Source: Streptomyces sp. TRM68367 (GTDB lineage: Bacteria; Actinomycetota; Actinomycetes; Streptomycetales; Streptomycetaceae). Taken from it: a stretch of 39,425 nt of DNA. Location of the stretch: NCBI RefSeq assembly GCF_014495685.1, contig NZ_JACTVI010000009.1, positions 1 through 39,425 on the forward strand, read 5' to 3'. A model generated the notes under the pieces. The model searched no databases. It was not told where the DNA came from and saw only the letters and a program-made list of their open reading frames with translations. Position numbers and translations under genes: made by a program. This document shows, in pieces, positions 1-7,754 of this stretch; positions within the stretch are counted from its first letter, which is position 1; each line of letters opens with the position of its first letter.

Positions 1-1084
1 TGCCGGTGTATCCCAGCTCCTGGATCTCCCGGAACAGTTGCTTGATGGCGACGGCCGGGTCGGCGGCGCGGCGGGCGCGGAGGTGGTCGCGGTAGGGGTC
101 GACGAGCGTGGGCTTGTAGCGGGGTGCGCGGCGCTCTGCGGTGGGCTCCTTCATGCGGGCGTACCGCTTGACGGTGTTCAGGGCGACATCGAGGCGGCGG
201 GCGCATTCGAGCAGGCCGACGCCTTGGTCGAGCAGGTCGTGGACCTGCTGCCAGCGCTCGCGGGTGGTCTGCTCGCGTACGCCCCCGGGCCGGGCGGGAT
301 TCACGGCGGTGGCCCAGCAGGCGGCGTGGGAGCGGACCTCGGCCAGGGCCTTGCCGCACAGGTTGGACCACAGGTGCCACCTGTCGCTGACCTGCACCGC
401 TTCGGGGAGAGCCTGACGGATCGCCTCGCCGTAGGAGCCGGAGCCGTCCCGGCAGACGTACTCAGCCCCGGGATGCTCGCGCAGCCACACGACCAGGGTC
501 TGGGCGGTGCGGTCAGGCAGGACGTCGATCCGCTCGCCCGTCTCAGCGTCGATGATCACAGTGGCGTAGCGGTGGCGGCGCTTGAGGGCGAAGTCATCGA
601 TGCCGAGCACGCGCGGGACGCGCAGCCGCGGTGCCGCCCTGCGCATGAGCATGCGCAGGGCGGTCGAGCGGGAGATCGCGCAGGCCAGCACGCGCAAGAG
701 GCGGGCGCCGGCCCGGCCCGCTAACTCCTTGACCACGCAGCCGGGTTGGTCGGCCAGGCGGTTGGTGCGACGCTGGTAGCGCTCCACGACACCGGGAACC
801 TGCTCGCGGAACGTCTGCCGCGGACAGCCGAGCACCGGGCAGACCAGGCGCCGGACCCGCACCGACACCACAACCCGCCGTCCGTCCACCGGCACGTCCG
901 CAACCACCCGCCCGTGGAAGCCATGCACCCGCCCCGTCGGCCGCCCGCAACCCGGGCACGGCACCGGATCGTCCCGGGTCCGCGCCGACACCCGGATGAC
1001 CTCGCCCTCGTCCGTCACGCCCTCGATGACGAGGGCCGACAGTCCTGAAAACACCACACCCACAAGCTCGTTGACATCGCGCAC
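1..1084 (-). CDS. ISL3-family transposase, C-terminus outside the window
   Basis: The minus-strand frame is open from 1084 to the left edge (about 361 codons) and has no stop. The N-terminal part carries a zinc-ribbon-like pattern (CPGCGRPTG, then CPVLGC about 45 residues later), as in ISL3 transposases. It is followed by an HTH-like stretch and the DDE core, with IDDFALKRRHRYAT and VCRDGSGSYGEAIRQ supplying the first two acidic residues. The third acidic residue lies beyond the window. A GTG at 1082-1084 (VRDVNELVGVVFSG) is chosen as start because the frame closes at a TAA a few codons upstream; other GTG codons slightly downstream are possible. It would catalyse transposition of the element. 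Nothing visible marks it as broken. Confidence 0.85.
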   Translation of the reverse strand, partial: MRDVNELVGVVFSGLSALVIEGVTDEGEVIRVSARTRDDPVPCPGCGRPTGRVHGFHGRVVADVPVDGRRVVVSVRVRRLVCPVLGCPRQTFREQVPGVVERYQRRTNRLADQPGCVVKELAGRAGARLLRVLACAISRSTALRMLMRRAAPRLRVPRVLGIDDFALKRRHRYATVIIDAETGERIDVLPDRTAQTLVVWLREHPGAEYVCRDGSGSYGEAIRQALPEAVQVSDRWHLWSNLCGKALAEVRSHAACWATAVNPARPGGVREQTTRERWQQVHDLLDQGVGLLECARRLDVALNTVKRYARMKEPTAERRAPRYKPTLVDPYRDHLRARRAADPAVAIKQLFREIQELGYTG

Positions 1085-1116
1085 ACCATGCCAACGACGG
1101 CCGTCACCCTTCGTTA

Positions 1117-1138
1117 CCACCGATTACGGGACAGAGCC
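1117..1138. repeat. Terminal inverted repeat of the ISL3 element (one end only)
   Basis: Read inward from 1138 on the minus strand the sequence begins GGCTCTGTCCCGTAATCGG. It lies directly upstream of the transposase frame and marks the element boundary. The partner repeat is outside the window, so the exact repeat length is unknown. Confidence 0.65.
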
Positions 1139-1197
1139 GTTAACTTGACACACCCCCTTGCGGGTGACGCAGGGGACGAAGTTCCCGGGTGCGGAGC

Positions 1198-1207
1198 AAT
1201 TGCTGCC
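1198..1207 (+). repeat. Left 10-bp target-site duplication of the ISAs1 element
   Basis: AATTGCTGCC stands immediately outside the left inverted repeat and is repeated exactly at 2559-2568 outside the right one. A 10-bp direct repeat fits the 8-10 bp duplications known for ISAs1-family elements. Confidence 0.92.
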
Positions 1208-1225
1208 CAGGCGTGATGCGTGCTC
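1208..1225 (+). repeat. Left terminal inverted repeat of the ISAs1 element
   Basis: CAGGCGTGATGCGTGCTC is the exact reverse complement of 2541-2558 and directly abuts the left target duplication. Confidence 0.93.
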
Positions 1226-1386
1226 GGATCTTGGACCGGGGCCGGGTGAACGTCAAAGGGCGCGACCGTCCATGATCACGTTGATACCACTCAGTATGAT
1301 CGTGAAGGCCGCGCCCGCATGTCATCCTGCCCGACCTGCCCACGTCGCGCCAACTCGCCGAGCAACACGGCCTCGCCGCCGAGGAG

Positions 1387-2559
1387 TTGTGCACGCCCGA
1401 GACGCTCCCCTCACTGCTGGACGCGGTCCGTACCGTCCCCGATCCACGCGCGACGCACCTGGTCACCCACCCCTGGCCGATGCTGCTCGGCCTGGTCGCC
1501 TGCGCCCTGCTGTGCGGGGTGCGCTCGGTACGCGGCGTGATCCGCTGGGCAAGCGGCCAGGACGTCGGCACCCTCGCCGCCCTCGAAGTCCCCGCCGGCG
1601 ACCCGGGCAAACTGCCGGTGGCCACCACCCTCACCCGCGCGCTGGCCCGGGTGGACGCCGACGCGCTGGACGCCGCCGTCGGTGCGTTCGTCCAGGCCCA
1701 TGCCGCCGACCCGCTGGCCGGCATCGCCGGGGACCCGCCCGTGCTGCAGCTGGCCACCGACGGCAAGACCGTGCGCGGCGCCCGCGACAGCGACGGCCTG
1801 CAACTGCACCTGCTCGGCGTCTACCAGGTCGACCCGGGCGTGATGCTCGCCCAGCGGGAGATGCGCCACAAACCGCACGAGACGCTGCACTTCACCGCTG
1901 CGCTCGACCTGATCGCCGACATCACCGGCGCGATCGTCACCGCCGACGCCCTGCACACCGTCGCCGACCATGCCCACTACCTGCACTCACGCGGCGCCTA
2001 CGGCCTCTTCCCCGTCAAGGAGAACCGCTCCGCCCTGTTCACCCAGCTGGACGCGCTCGACTGGGACGAGACCACCAACGCGGCCATCGCCGTGCACCGT
2101 ACCGAGGAGACCAACTCAGGCCGCCGCGAGATCCGTATCGTGCGCGTGCAGCCCCTCACGCCGGGGCAGGTGAACTTCCCGCATGCCACCCGGGCCCTGC
2201 TCATCGAGCGGTACACCACCGGACGCGGCGACGGAAAGATCCACGCGGACGCCGAACTCGGCATCACCACCGCCCCGCTCGACGTCGCCGACACCGCCGT
2301 CCTCGCCCGCTGCGTACGCGGCCAATGGGCCATCGAGGCCCAGCACTTCGTCCGCGACGTGACCTTCGGCGAGGACGCCTGCCGCGCCCACACCGGCAGC
2401 CTGCCCCGGGCTCTCGCTACCTTCCGCAGCCTGGCGATCAGCCTCGCCCACCTCGCCGGATGGACCAACAACGCCGCCGCCCACGACCACTACCGCAACC
2501 ACCCCACCGACGCCCTACCGCGAACTCGGTCTCACCGGCTGAGCACGCATCACGCCTGA
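1387..2559 (+). CDS. ISAs1-family transposase (DDE, IS4 superfamily)
   Basis: The 390-residue protein has the ISAs1 transposase layout. The N-terminal part carries the family signature [13 protein letters not shown]. The first catalytic Asp lies in [13 protein letters not shown], the second in IVTADALHT, and the Glu of the YREK-like region lies in [21 protein letters not shown] at 1387 is the first usable start after the in-frame stop near 1303, but a start at an unusual upstream codon cannot be ruled out because family similarity seems to begin right at this point. The stop codon overlaps the right inverted repeat, which is common in compact insertion sequences. No frameshift or missing catalytic residue is seen. 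Confidence 0.9.
   Translation: MCTPETLPSLLDAVRTVPDPRATHLVTHPWPMLLGLVACALLCGVRSVRGVIRWASGQDVGTLAALEVPAGDPGKLPVATTLTRALARVDADALDAAVGAFVQAHAADPLAGIAGDPPVLQLATDGKTVRGARDSDGLQLHLLGVYQVDPGVMLAQREMRHKPHETLHFTAALDLIADITGAIVTADALHTVADHAHYLHSRGAYGLFPVKENRSALFTQLDALDWDETTNAAIAVHRTEETNSGRREIRIVRVQPLTPGQVNFPHATRALLIERYTTGRGDGKIHADAELGITTAPLDVADTAVLARCVRGQWAIEAQHFVRDVTFGEDACRAHTGSLPRALATFRSLAISLAHLAGWTNNAAAHDHYRNHPTDALPRTRSHRLSTHHA
2541..2558 (-). repeat. Right terminal inverted repeat of the ISAs1 element
   Basis: GAGCACGCATCACGCCTG is the exact reverse complement of the left repeat at 1208-1225. Confidence 0.93.
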
Positions 2560-2568
2560 ATTGCTGCC
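2559..2568 (+). repeat. Right 10-bp target-site duplication of the ISAs1 element
   Basis: AATTGCTGCC is identical to 1198-1207 and directly follows the right inverted repeat. Confidence 0.92.
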
Positions 2569-2588
2569 TCTGACACCGCTTTCACCTC

Positions 2589-2623
2589 GAGGAGGACCCG
2601 GCCGCGCTCGCCGGATCCTCCTC
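2589..2623 (-). terminator. Strong hairpin terminator after catC
   Basis: GAGGAGGACCCGGC (2589-2602) and GCCGGATCCTCCTC (2610-2623) form a 14-bp stem with one mismatch and a 7-nt loop. It lies about 30 nt beyond the catC stop codon and probably ends the iac-cat transcript. No clear U-tract follows, as is usual in actinobacteria. Confidence 0.8.
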
Positions 2624-2652
2624 ACCCATGTGCTGCGGACAACGACAGACGC

Positions 2653-2931
2653 TCAGCCGATCGCTGACGGGTGGTGGGCAAGCGGGGTCACGGTGACCTC
2701 CATGTAGGCGAAGAGCGGCAGTCCCCACAGGAGTTCGTTGAGGCGATCGTTGTCAGTGACATCGAAGATACTGAGATTGGAGTACCTACCGGCACAGCGC
2801 CACAGGTACAGCCACTCTCCGGCGCGCTGCAGTCTCTGCGCGTATTCCTTCTCCGCCGCGATCGTCGAGACACGGACCTCGGGGTCCATATCGGGCGGTA
2901 GGTTCACTGTCATCTGTACGGCGAAGAGCAC
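2653..2931 (-). CDS. catC: Muconolactone delta-isomerase
   Basis: The enzyme isomerises muconolactone to beta-ketoadipate enol-lactone, the third step of catechol ortho-cleavage. The 92-residue product has the family length and hallmarks: a conserved start MLFAVQMTVNLPPDM, then EKEYAQRLQRAGEW, LWRCAGRYSNLSIFDV and the C-terminal LPLFAYMEVTVTPLAHHPS. The GTG at 2929-2931 is chosen because family similarity starts exactly there and GAGG stands 5 nt upstream. It is the last gene of the operon, 14 bp after catA, and a strong hairpin follows. The product is expected to be a cytoplasmic oligomer with a ferredoxin-like fold. Confidence 0.93.
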   Translation of the reverse strand: MLFAVQMTVNLPPDMDPEVRVSTIAAEKEYAQRLQRAGEWLYLWRCAGRYSNLSIFDVTDNDRLNELLWGLPLFAYMEVTVTPLAHHPSAIG

Positions 2932-2945
2932 GTCGACCTCGGGGC

Positions 2946-3800
2946 TCAGGAGGCCTGGGCAAGGACGAAGTCGTAAGTGACTTCCATGCCGCCGTCGGCG
3001 GCCGGCCGGGGGGCGAGGACGAGTTCGGGTTTGACGGCGGAGGCCACGTCGTCCTGGATGTATTCGCCGCCCTGGAAGTAGAGCTGAGTGGTGAGCGTTG
3101 CGTATCCGGGGGCGGACACCTTGAGGTGGAGATGGGCGGGGCGCCAGGCGTGCCAGCCGGCGGCGGCGATGAGCCGGCCGCAGGAGCCGTCGGTGGGGAT
3201 CTGGTAGGGGGCGGGCTGGATGGTCGTGACCGCGAACCGGCCCTCGGCATCGGCGATGACGCTGCCCCGCAGGTTCCACTCCGGAATGCCGGGCGCGAAC
3301 TGCGCGTACAGGCCGTCGTTGTCGGCCTGCCACATCTCCAGCAGGGCGCCGGCGAGCGGTTCGCCCGACACACCGGTGACCCGTCCCTGGAACAGGAGCG
3401 GGGTGCCTGCCTCGTTCTCGCGCATCGGCAGGACGGCTGTACTGGGCAGTGCGGGAGCGCCCGGGGCGTAGTACGGGCCCTCGATGGTGCCCTTGCTGCC
3501 CGCGCGGGTGGCGCCCGCGACCTCCTCGACGACGTGCTCGACCCACACGTCCAGGAACAGAGGCCATTCGCCGTCCTGTCCGACTGCGATGAGCCACGAC
3601 TTGAGGGCGTTGTACTCCTCGTAGGTCACCCCGTGACGGCGGATCACGTCGTGTACGGCGGTGAGGACTTCCGTGGCCAGAGTGCTGACACGGGCGGTGT
3701 CGGTGCCCGGGCCGGACGTTCCCGTCTTGTCGGAGAGGAAGCGTTCGGTCGCCGAGGCGCCGGACGCAGCGGCCGTGGGCTTGAGGGTGGTGTCGGACAT
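2946..3800 (-). CDS. catA: Catechol 1,2-dioxygenase (intradiol, Fe3+)
   Basis: The enzyme cleaves catechol between the two hydroxyls to cis,cis-muconate. The 284-residue protein has the N-terminal helical dimerisation domain (about 35-100, with YEEYNALKSWL) and the intradiol core. The four Fe3+ ligands are visible: Tyr111 in IEGPYYAPGAP, Tyr199 in APYQIPTDG, and His223 and His225 in RPAHLHLKV. ATG at 3798-3800 is preferred over one eight codons upstream because GAGGAG stands at a suitable distance. The gene lies between catB (58-bp gap) and catC. In this cluster it receives the catechol produced by the iac genes. Related hydroxyquinol or chlorocatechol dioxygenases share the fold; the neighbours favour catechol. 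Confidence 0.94.
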   Translation of the reverse strand: MSDTTLKPTAAASGASATERFLSDKTGTSGPGTDTARVSTLATEVLTAVHDVIRRHGVTYEEYNALKSWLIAVGQDGEWPLFLDVWVEHVVEEVAGATRAGSKGTIEGPYYAPGAPALPSTAVLPMRENEAGTPLLFQGRVTGVSGEPLAGALLEMWQADNDGLYAQFAPGIPEWNLRGSVIADAEGRFAVTTIQPAPYQIPTDGSCGRLIAAAGWHAWRPAHLHLKVSAPGYATLTTQLYFQGGEYIQDDVASAVKPELVLAPRPAADGGMEVTYDFVLAQAS

Positions 3801-3858
3801 GATGTGCGGCTCCTCTTGTCTCATGTGGTGGGTTCGCCTGATGGCGGGATGGGGGAGT

Positions 3859-4962
3859 TCAGTGGTCCTGGCGGTAGCGGGCGAGCTTGTCCTCGTCGAT
3901 CGCGGCGCCCAGTCCGGGCCCGTCGCGCACGGCGAGCGTGCCGCCTGTGATCGTCAGTGGTTCGGTGAGAAGGTCGTCGCTCATGTCCAGGAAGTTGGAC
4001 AGTTCCCCGGCACGCCGTGACGAGGCGGCGTGGGCGGCGCCGAAGGCGACCGTGCACAGGGTGCCCAGCTGGCCGTCGATCTGGTTGCCCATCACCACTT
4101 CCGCGCCGAGCCCCTCGCACTGGAACAGCACATGCTGGGAGCCGGTGAAGCCGGTGCGGGCGGTCTTGATACTGATCGCGGCGGCGTCGCCGTCCAGCAG
4201 GGAGCGGGTCACCTCGGCGGGTGTGGTGGCGGACTCGTCCGCGACGAACGGGATGGGACTGTGCCTGACGAGTCGGCGCCGGCCGAGCACATCGTCGGCG
4301 GGGCACAGCTCCTCCGCGAGCGTCGCGCCGAGGTCGTCCAGTTCCCGTAGAGCCGAGGCAGCCTCGGACGGGGTCCAGCCGCGATTGCCGTCGACGTACA
4401 GCTCGACCTCGCCACCCAGGGTTTCGCGCAGGACACGGCATACGTCGAGGTCCAGGCGGACCGGGTGGCGGCCGACCTTCACCTTGAAGACGGTGATGCC
4501 GTAGGTGTCGCGTATCCGCTCGGCCTCGGCGGTCACGCGCCGCGGTGTGTCGAAGCCGAGCATGTGGCTGACGCGCATCCGGTCGGTGAAACCGCCGAGC
4601 AGCTGGGTTACGGGCCGCCCGCAGGACTGGCCCATGATGTCCCACAGGGCCATGTCGAGGGCCGACTTGGCGGCCGGGTTGCCGACCGTGCGGTGCAGGG
4701 TGGCGTGGATGCGTTCGCGGGCGAAGACGTCGGTGCCCAGGAGCTGCGGGGCGAACAACTTCTCGATCACCCCGGTCACAGATGTCTGTGTCTCGCCGTA
4801 GGTGAAGGGGCGGGGCGGGGCGTCGGCCACTCCGACCAGCCCTTCGTCGGTGTGCACACGGACCAGGACGTGCTCGGCGGTGTGGACCTCTCCGCTCGCG
4901 AACCTCAGTGGCTTGGTGTACGGGATGGCGTACGGAATCGCCTCGATCTCGGTGATCTTCAT
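3859..4962 (-). CDS. catB: Muconate cycloisomerase (enolase superfamily)
   Basis: The enzyme cyclises cis,cis-muconate to muconolactone. The 367-residue protein shows the enolase-superfamily catalytic set of the muconate lactonising subgroup: KxK in VFKVKVGRH (Lys160, Lys162), the metal ligands Asp191 in YVDGNRGW, Glu217 in LAEELCP and Asp242 in VADESATT, and Lys266 in SIKTARTG. The N-terminal capping domain covers about 1-125. Its ATG overlaps the stop of the amidase gene upstream by 4 bp (ATGA), which implies translational coupling to the iac genes. Chloromuconate cycloisomerases look alike, but there is no chlorocatechol gene context. Confidence 0.93.
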   Translation of the reverse strand: MKITEIEAIPYAIPYTKPLRFASGEVHTAEHVLVRVHTDEGLVGVADAPPRPFTYGETQTSVTGVIEKLFAPQLLGTDVFARERIHATLHRTVGNPAAKSALDMALWDIMGQSCGRPVTQLLGGFTDRMRVSHMLGFDTPRRVTAEAERIRDTYGITVFKVKVGRHPVRLDLDVCRVLRETLGGEVELYVDGNRGWTPSEAASALRELDDLGATLAEELCPADDVLGRRRLVRHSPIPFVADESATTPAEVTRSLLDGDAAAISIKTARTGFTGSQHVLFQCEGLGAEVVMGNQIDGQLGTLCTVAFGAAHAASSRRAGELSNFLDMSDDLLTEPLTITGGTLAVRDGPGLGAAIDEDKLARYRQDH

Positions 4963-6176
4963 GCGGTGCTCCCGTGCAGGCCCCGGATGAGCGTCTCCGT
5001 GTGCCGGGCGATCCCGAGCAGACGGTCCGCCCGGTCGGGGTGGCCGATGAGCTGGAGGCCGAGAGGCATGCCGTGCGGGTCGCGATGGCCGGGGACGGTG
5101 ACGACGGGCAGGCCGAGCAGCTGCCAGGGGCGGCTGAGGACAGGGGTGCCGGTGGAGTGCAGTCCGTGCGGGGCAGGGCCCGGAGCGGCCGGGCCGAGGA
5201 TCACATCGGCGCGGTAGAGCAGTTCGAGGATCCGGGTGCGGGCGCTGTCCCTGGCGGCGAGAGCCGCTTCGTAGGCGGCCGCAGACGTGTTCCGTCCCCG
5301 CTCCAGGAGCTCGTTGAGGTGCGCGCTCAGCGCTTGCGGGTGCTCCGCCTCAGGGGCGAGCGCATGTGCGGCCTCGTACGCCATGACCGTGGCATGCGCC
5401 TCGGCGAGCACCGGCGTGCCGAGGTGTTCGCCGAGGTCGGTTGTCTCCGCGCCGGTGTCGGCCAGGGCCCGGCCGGTGCGCTCCAGCGCATCGAGCATCG
5501 CCGGGTCCACGCCCGCCAGTTCCGTGCCGGACCACAGCAGCACCCGCGGGTGCTGCGGCTTGTCGGCCGTGGTGCCGTCGACGGCCTCGACGGCCGTGGC
5601 CAGGAAGCCCACGTCGGCTGCGAGCAGTCCGGGTGCGTCCAGGGTCGTGCTAAGGCCGGTGAAGCCCGTCGTCGGCCAGGCGCCCACAGGGGCGACGTAC
5701 CCGGCGACACCACAGAAGGAGGCGGGCCGGGTCAGGGAGCCCGCGGTCTGGGAGCCCAGCGCGAGCGGTACCACTTTGGCGGCGACCGCGGCCGCCGAGC
5801 CGCTGGAGGAACCGCCCGGCGTGTGGTCGAGGTCGCGCGGATTGCGGGTGGGACCTGGCTGGAAGTACGCGAACTCCGTGGTCACGGTCTTGCCGAGGGG
5901 CACGGCGCCGCGTGCGCGCAGCCGGCCGACCAGCCATGCGTCGGCCTCAGCGATCCGGCCTCGGCGCAGCGGGGAGCCGCATTCGGTGGGCAGTCGGGCG
6001 ACGTCGATGATGTCCTTCACGCCGAACGGCACACCGCGCAGCGGTCCGTCCGGCGCCTGGTCGGCCGCCGCACGGGCGCCGTCCGCGTCGACCCGGACCC
6101 AGGCGTGGATGTCGGGCTCGGCCCAGTGCAGGCGCTGCAGCGCTTCCTCGACCGCGCTGGTGTGTTCGGCTCTCAT
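4959..6176 (-). CDS. iacH: Amidase-signature hydrolase of the IAA degradation set (IacH-like)
   Basis: The 405-residue protein belongs to the amidase-signature family with a Ser-cisSer-Lys triad. Lys54 lies in FGVKDIID, the cis-Ser near 123 in the Gly/Ser-rich GGSSSGSAAAVA, and the nucleophile Ser147 in SQTAGSLTRPASF. The catalytic core covers about 45-215 and the C-terminal part is shorter than in GatA. An amidase is a standard member of iac clusters; its exact substrate in the pathway is not settled, and an indole-derived amide or a ring-opening intermediate is plausible. ATG at 6174-6176 overlaps the stop of iacG by 4 bp, and its stop overlaps catB by 4 bp. Name confidence rests on the gene order, not on the sequence alone. 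Confidence 0.82.
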   Translation of the reverse strand: MRAEHTSAVEEALQRLHWAEPDIHAWVRVDADGARAAADQAPDGPLRGVPFGVKDIIDVARLPTECGSPLRRGRIAEADAWLVGRLRARGAVPLGKTVTTEFAYFQPGPTRNPRDLDHTPGGSSSGSAAAVAAKVVPLALGSQTAGSLTRPASFCGVAGYVAPVGAWPTTGFTGLSTTLDAPGLLAADVGFLATAVEAVDGTTADKPQHPRVLLWSGTELAGVDPAMLDALERTGRALADTGAETTDLGEHLGTPVLAEAHATVMAYEAAHALAPEAEHPQALSAHLNELLERGRNTSAAAYEAALAARDSARTRILELLYRADVILGPAAPGPAPHGLHSTGTPVLSRPWQLLGLPVVTVPGHRDPHGMPLGLQLIGHPDRADRLLGIARHTETLIRGLHGSTA

Positions 6177-6688
6177 GACCTGGCGCCTTCCGGGAGCAGG
6201 GGGGTGGCGTCGAGGCGGTGGAAGGCACGGTTGAAGTAGATGAGGCTCTGGCCTCCGGACAGGGTGCGGATCTGCTCGATGTCGACGAACAGCACGCTGT
6301 GGGAGCCCATGGGAACTGTGTGCTTGATCGTGCCGACCGCCGTGACCAGGGCGTCTCTGAGGACGGGCACGTCCTGGGTGCGGTCCCAGACGTCCCAGGT
6401 GAAGCGTTCGGCCATCGGCACCTTCGTGGCACCCGCGAAGTGCAGGGCGAGTTCCTGCTGATTGCCGCCGAGGACGTTGACGCACACCCGTCCGTTGTCC
6501 CGGAAGACGTCGTGCATGGCGCTGCTGCGGTTGACGCAGACCAGCAGGGTGGGCGGGGCGTCGGTGACGGAGCAGACCGCGCTGACGGTGATGCCGCAGC
6601 GGCCGTTCGGGCCGTCGGTGGTGAGGATGTTGACGGCGGCCGGGAGATGCGCCATCGCCTCGCGGAAGTCTGTCTCGTTGGGGGACAC
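6173..6688 (-). CDS. iacG: Flavin reductase (IacG-like), partner of the IacA monooxygenase
   Basis: The 171-residue protein is of the flavin-reductase-like (HpaC/split-barrel) family: REAMAHLPAAVNILTTDGP, GITVSAVCSVTDAPPTLLVCVN, and a C-terminal LIYFNRAFHRL. It would supply reduced FAD or FMN from NAD(P)H to the two-component monooxygenase IacA. GTG at 6686-6688 is chosen because GAGAGGAG stands about 10 nt upstream and family similarity begins shortly after. It follows iacF after a 53-bp gap and overlaps iacH by 4 bp. Confidence 0.85.
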   Translation of the reverse strand: MSPNETDFREAMAHLPAAVNILTTDGPNGRCGITVSAVCSVTDAPPTLLVCVNRSSAMHDVFRDNGRVCVNVLGGNQQELALHFAGATKVPMAERFTWDVWDRTQDVPVLRDALVTAVGTIKHTVPMGSHSVLFVDIEQIRTLSGGQSLIYFNRAFHRLDATPLLPEGARS

Positions 6689-6741
6689 GGCGGCGCCGCT
6701 CCTCTCGTGGTTCGGTAGGGGCCGGGTCTGCGGGGGCTGGC

Positions 6742-7695
6742 TCACCACAGCTCGACCACCAGCCGCGACGATCTCGCCCGCGACACGCAGGCGGCGATCT
6801 GGTCTCCGGCCGCTTTCTCTTTGGCGGACAGGCAGTCGTCGCGGTGGTCGGGTTCGCCCTCGATCACCCGCAGGACGCAGGTCCCGCAGATGCCCTCGCG
6901 GCAGGAGGTCTCCAGCGGGACGCCGTTCTCCTCCAGCACCTCGGCGATGCTCCGGCCGGGTGGCACGGGGTAGACCTCGCCGGTGTCGAGTTCGACCTCG
7001 AAGGGGGCGTCGACGGCTGTGTCCTGACGGGTGTCCGCCTGGAACAGCTCGGAGTGGATCTGGTCCTCGGGCAGGGCGCGGGCGGCGACTTCACGGACGT
7101 ACGCCATGAAGTCATGGGGCCCGCAGGTGTAGACGTGGGTGTCTTCCCCAAGCCCCGCGAGCACGGTGGCCAGCGCGGCACGGGACGACTGCCGGCCAAG
7201 CCCGAAGTGACGGACCACCCGCTCTGCGAAGGCGGACTCCTCCAGCAGGGCGGCGAAGGCTGCCTCCTCGGGGCTCCGCGCCACGTAGTGCAGCGTGAAC
7301 TCCGCTCCCCTGCCATGTAGTTCGTACGCCATCGCCAGCAGCGGCGTGATGCCGATGCCCGCCGCCACGAGGTGGTGCCGGGCCGCGTCCGGGGCGAGGC
7401 CGAACAGTTGCCGGGGTGCGCCGATGGTCAGCCGTGTGCCCGGTTCGGTCTTATCGTGCAGGGCCTGGGAGCCGCCGCGCGAGTTGGTCTCCCGTTTGAC
7501 GGCGATGGTGTAGGCGCCGGTGTCGTGCGGTGGACCGCACAGCGAGTACGGGCGGGTGATCCCGGTGGGTCCGGTGACGTCGATGTGCGCGCCGGCCGGG
7601 TAGGGGACGAGGGCCGCGCCGTCGGGGCGGACCAGCCGCAGGACCTTGATACTGTCGGTTTCGTCGTGCGTGTCGGTGACGGTGACGGTGAACAT
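6742..7695 (-). CDS. iacF: Ring-hydroxylating dioxygenase reductase (IacF-like, phthalate/vanillate type)
   Basis: The 317-residue protein has the order FMN-binding domain, NAD-binding domain, plant-type 2Fe-2S ferredoxin, as in VanB or phthalate dioxygenase reductase. RPYSLCGPP marks the flavin site (about residue 48), GIGITPLLAM the NAD domain (about 115), and CREGICGTC with a distant Cys in HRDDCLSAKEK the iron-sulfur cluster (about 265-300). It would pass electrons from NAD(P)H to the Rieske oxygenase IacCD. ATG at 7693-7695 follows AAGGCAGG. The gap from iacE is 59 bp. Confidence 0.88.
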   Translation of the reverse strand: MFTVTVTDTHDETDSIKVLRLVRPDGAALVPYPAGAHIDVTGPTGITRPYSLCGPPHDTGAYTIAVKRETNSRGGSQALHDKTEPGTRLTIGAPRQLFGLAPDAARHHLVAAGIGITPLLAMAYELHGRGAEFTLHYVARSPEEAAFAALLEESAFAERVVRHFGLGRQSSRAALATVLAGLGEDTHVYTCGPHDFMAYVREVAARALPEDQIHSELFQADTRQDTAVDAPFEVELDTGEVYPVPPGRSIAEVLEENGVPLETSCREGICGTCVLRVIEGEPDHRDDCLSAKEKAAGDQIAACVSRARSSRLVVELW

Positions 7696-7754
7696 CCGCC
7701 TGCCTTCGGGTTCGGGTGGGGAGCTGACGGCGGGCAGGAAGCCGGCGGGTGCTT

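Larger units (their letters stand above)
1..1138 (-). mobile_element. ISL3-family insertion sequence, left part cut by the window
   Basis: The element holds one minus-strand transposase frame and ends on the right in a terminal sequence that reads inward on the minus strand as GGCTCTGTCCCGTAATCGG. That terminus type is usual for ISL3-family elements of Streptomyces. The other end lies outside the window, so total length, the second inverted repeat and any target duplication cannot be checked. The element stops 59 bp short of the left target duplication of the next insertion sequence. Confidence 0.82.
1208..2558 (+). mobile_element. Complete ISAs1-family insertion sequence, 1351 bp
   Basis: The element is bounded by perfect 18-bp inverted repeats (1208-1225 and 2541-2558) and flanked by a perfect 10-bp direct duplication. 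It holds a single plus-strand transposase gene whose stop codon overlaps the right repeat. Identical repeats, an identical duplication and an intact transposase together indicate a recent, possibly still mobile, insertion. It lies 20 bp beyond the terminator of the catabolic operon, so it does not interrupt a visible gene. Confidence 0.93.

Noticed and set aside
38..1048. Long plus-strand open frames opposite the ISL3 transposase
   Set aside because: They are shadows of high-GC coding DNA. The minus-strand frame carries the zinc-ribbon and DDE motifs, the plus-strand ones only low-complexity Ala/Gly/Arg.
1158..2573. A 471-codon Arg/Pro-rich open frame over the ISAs1 element
   Set aside because: It lies in another frame of the transposase, has no domain pattern and crosses the element border and target duplication.
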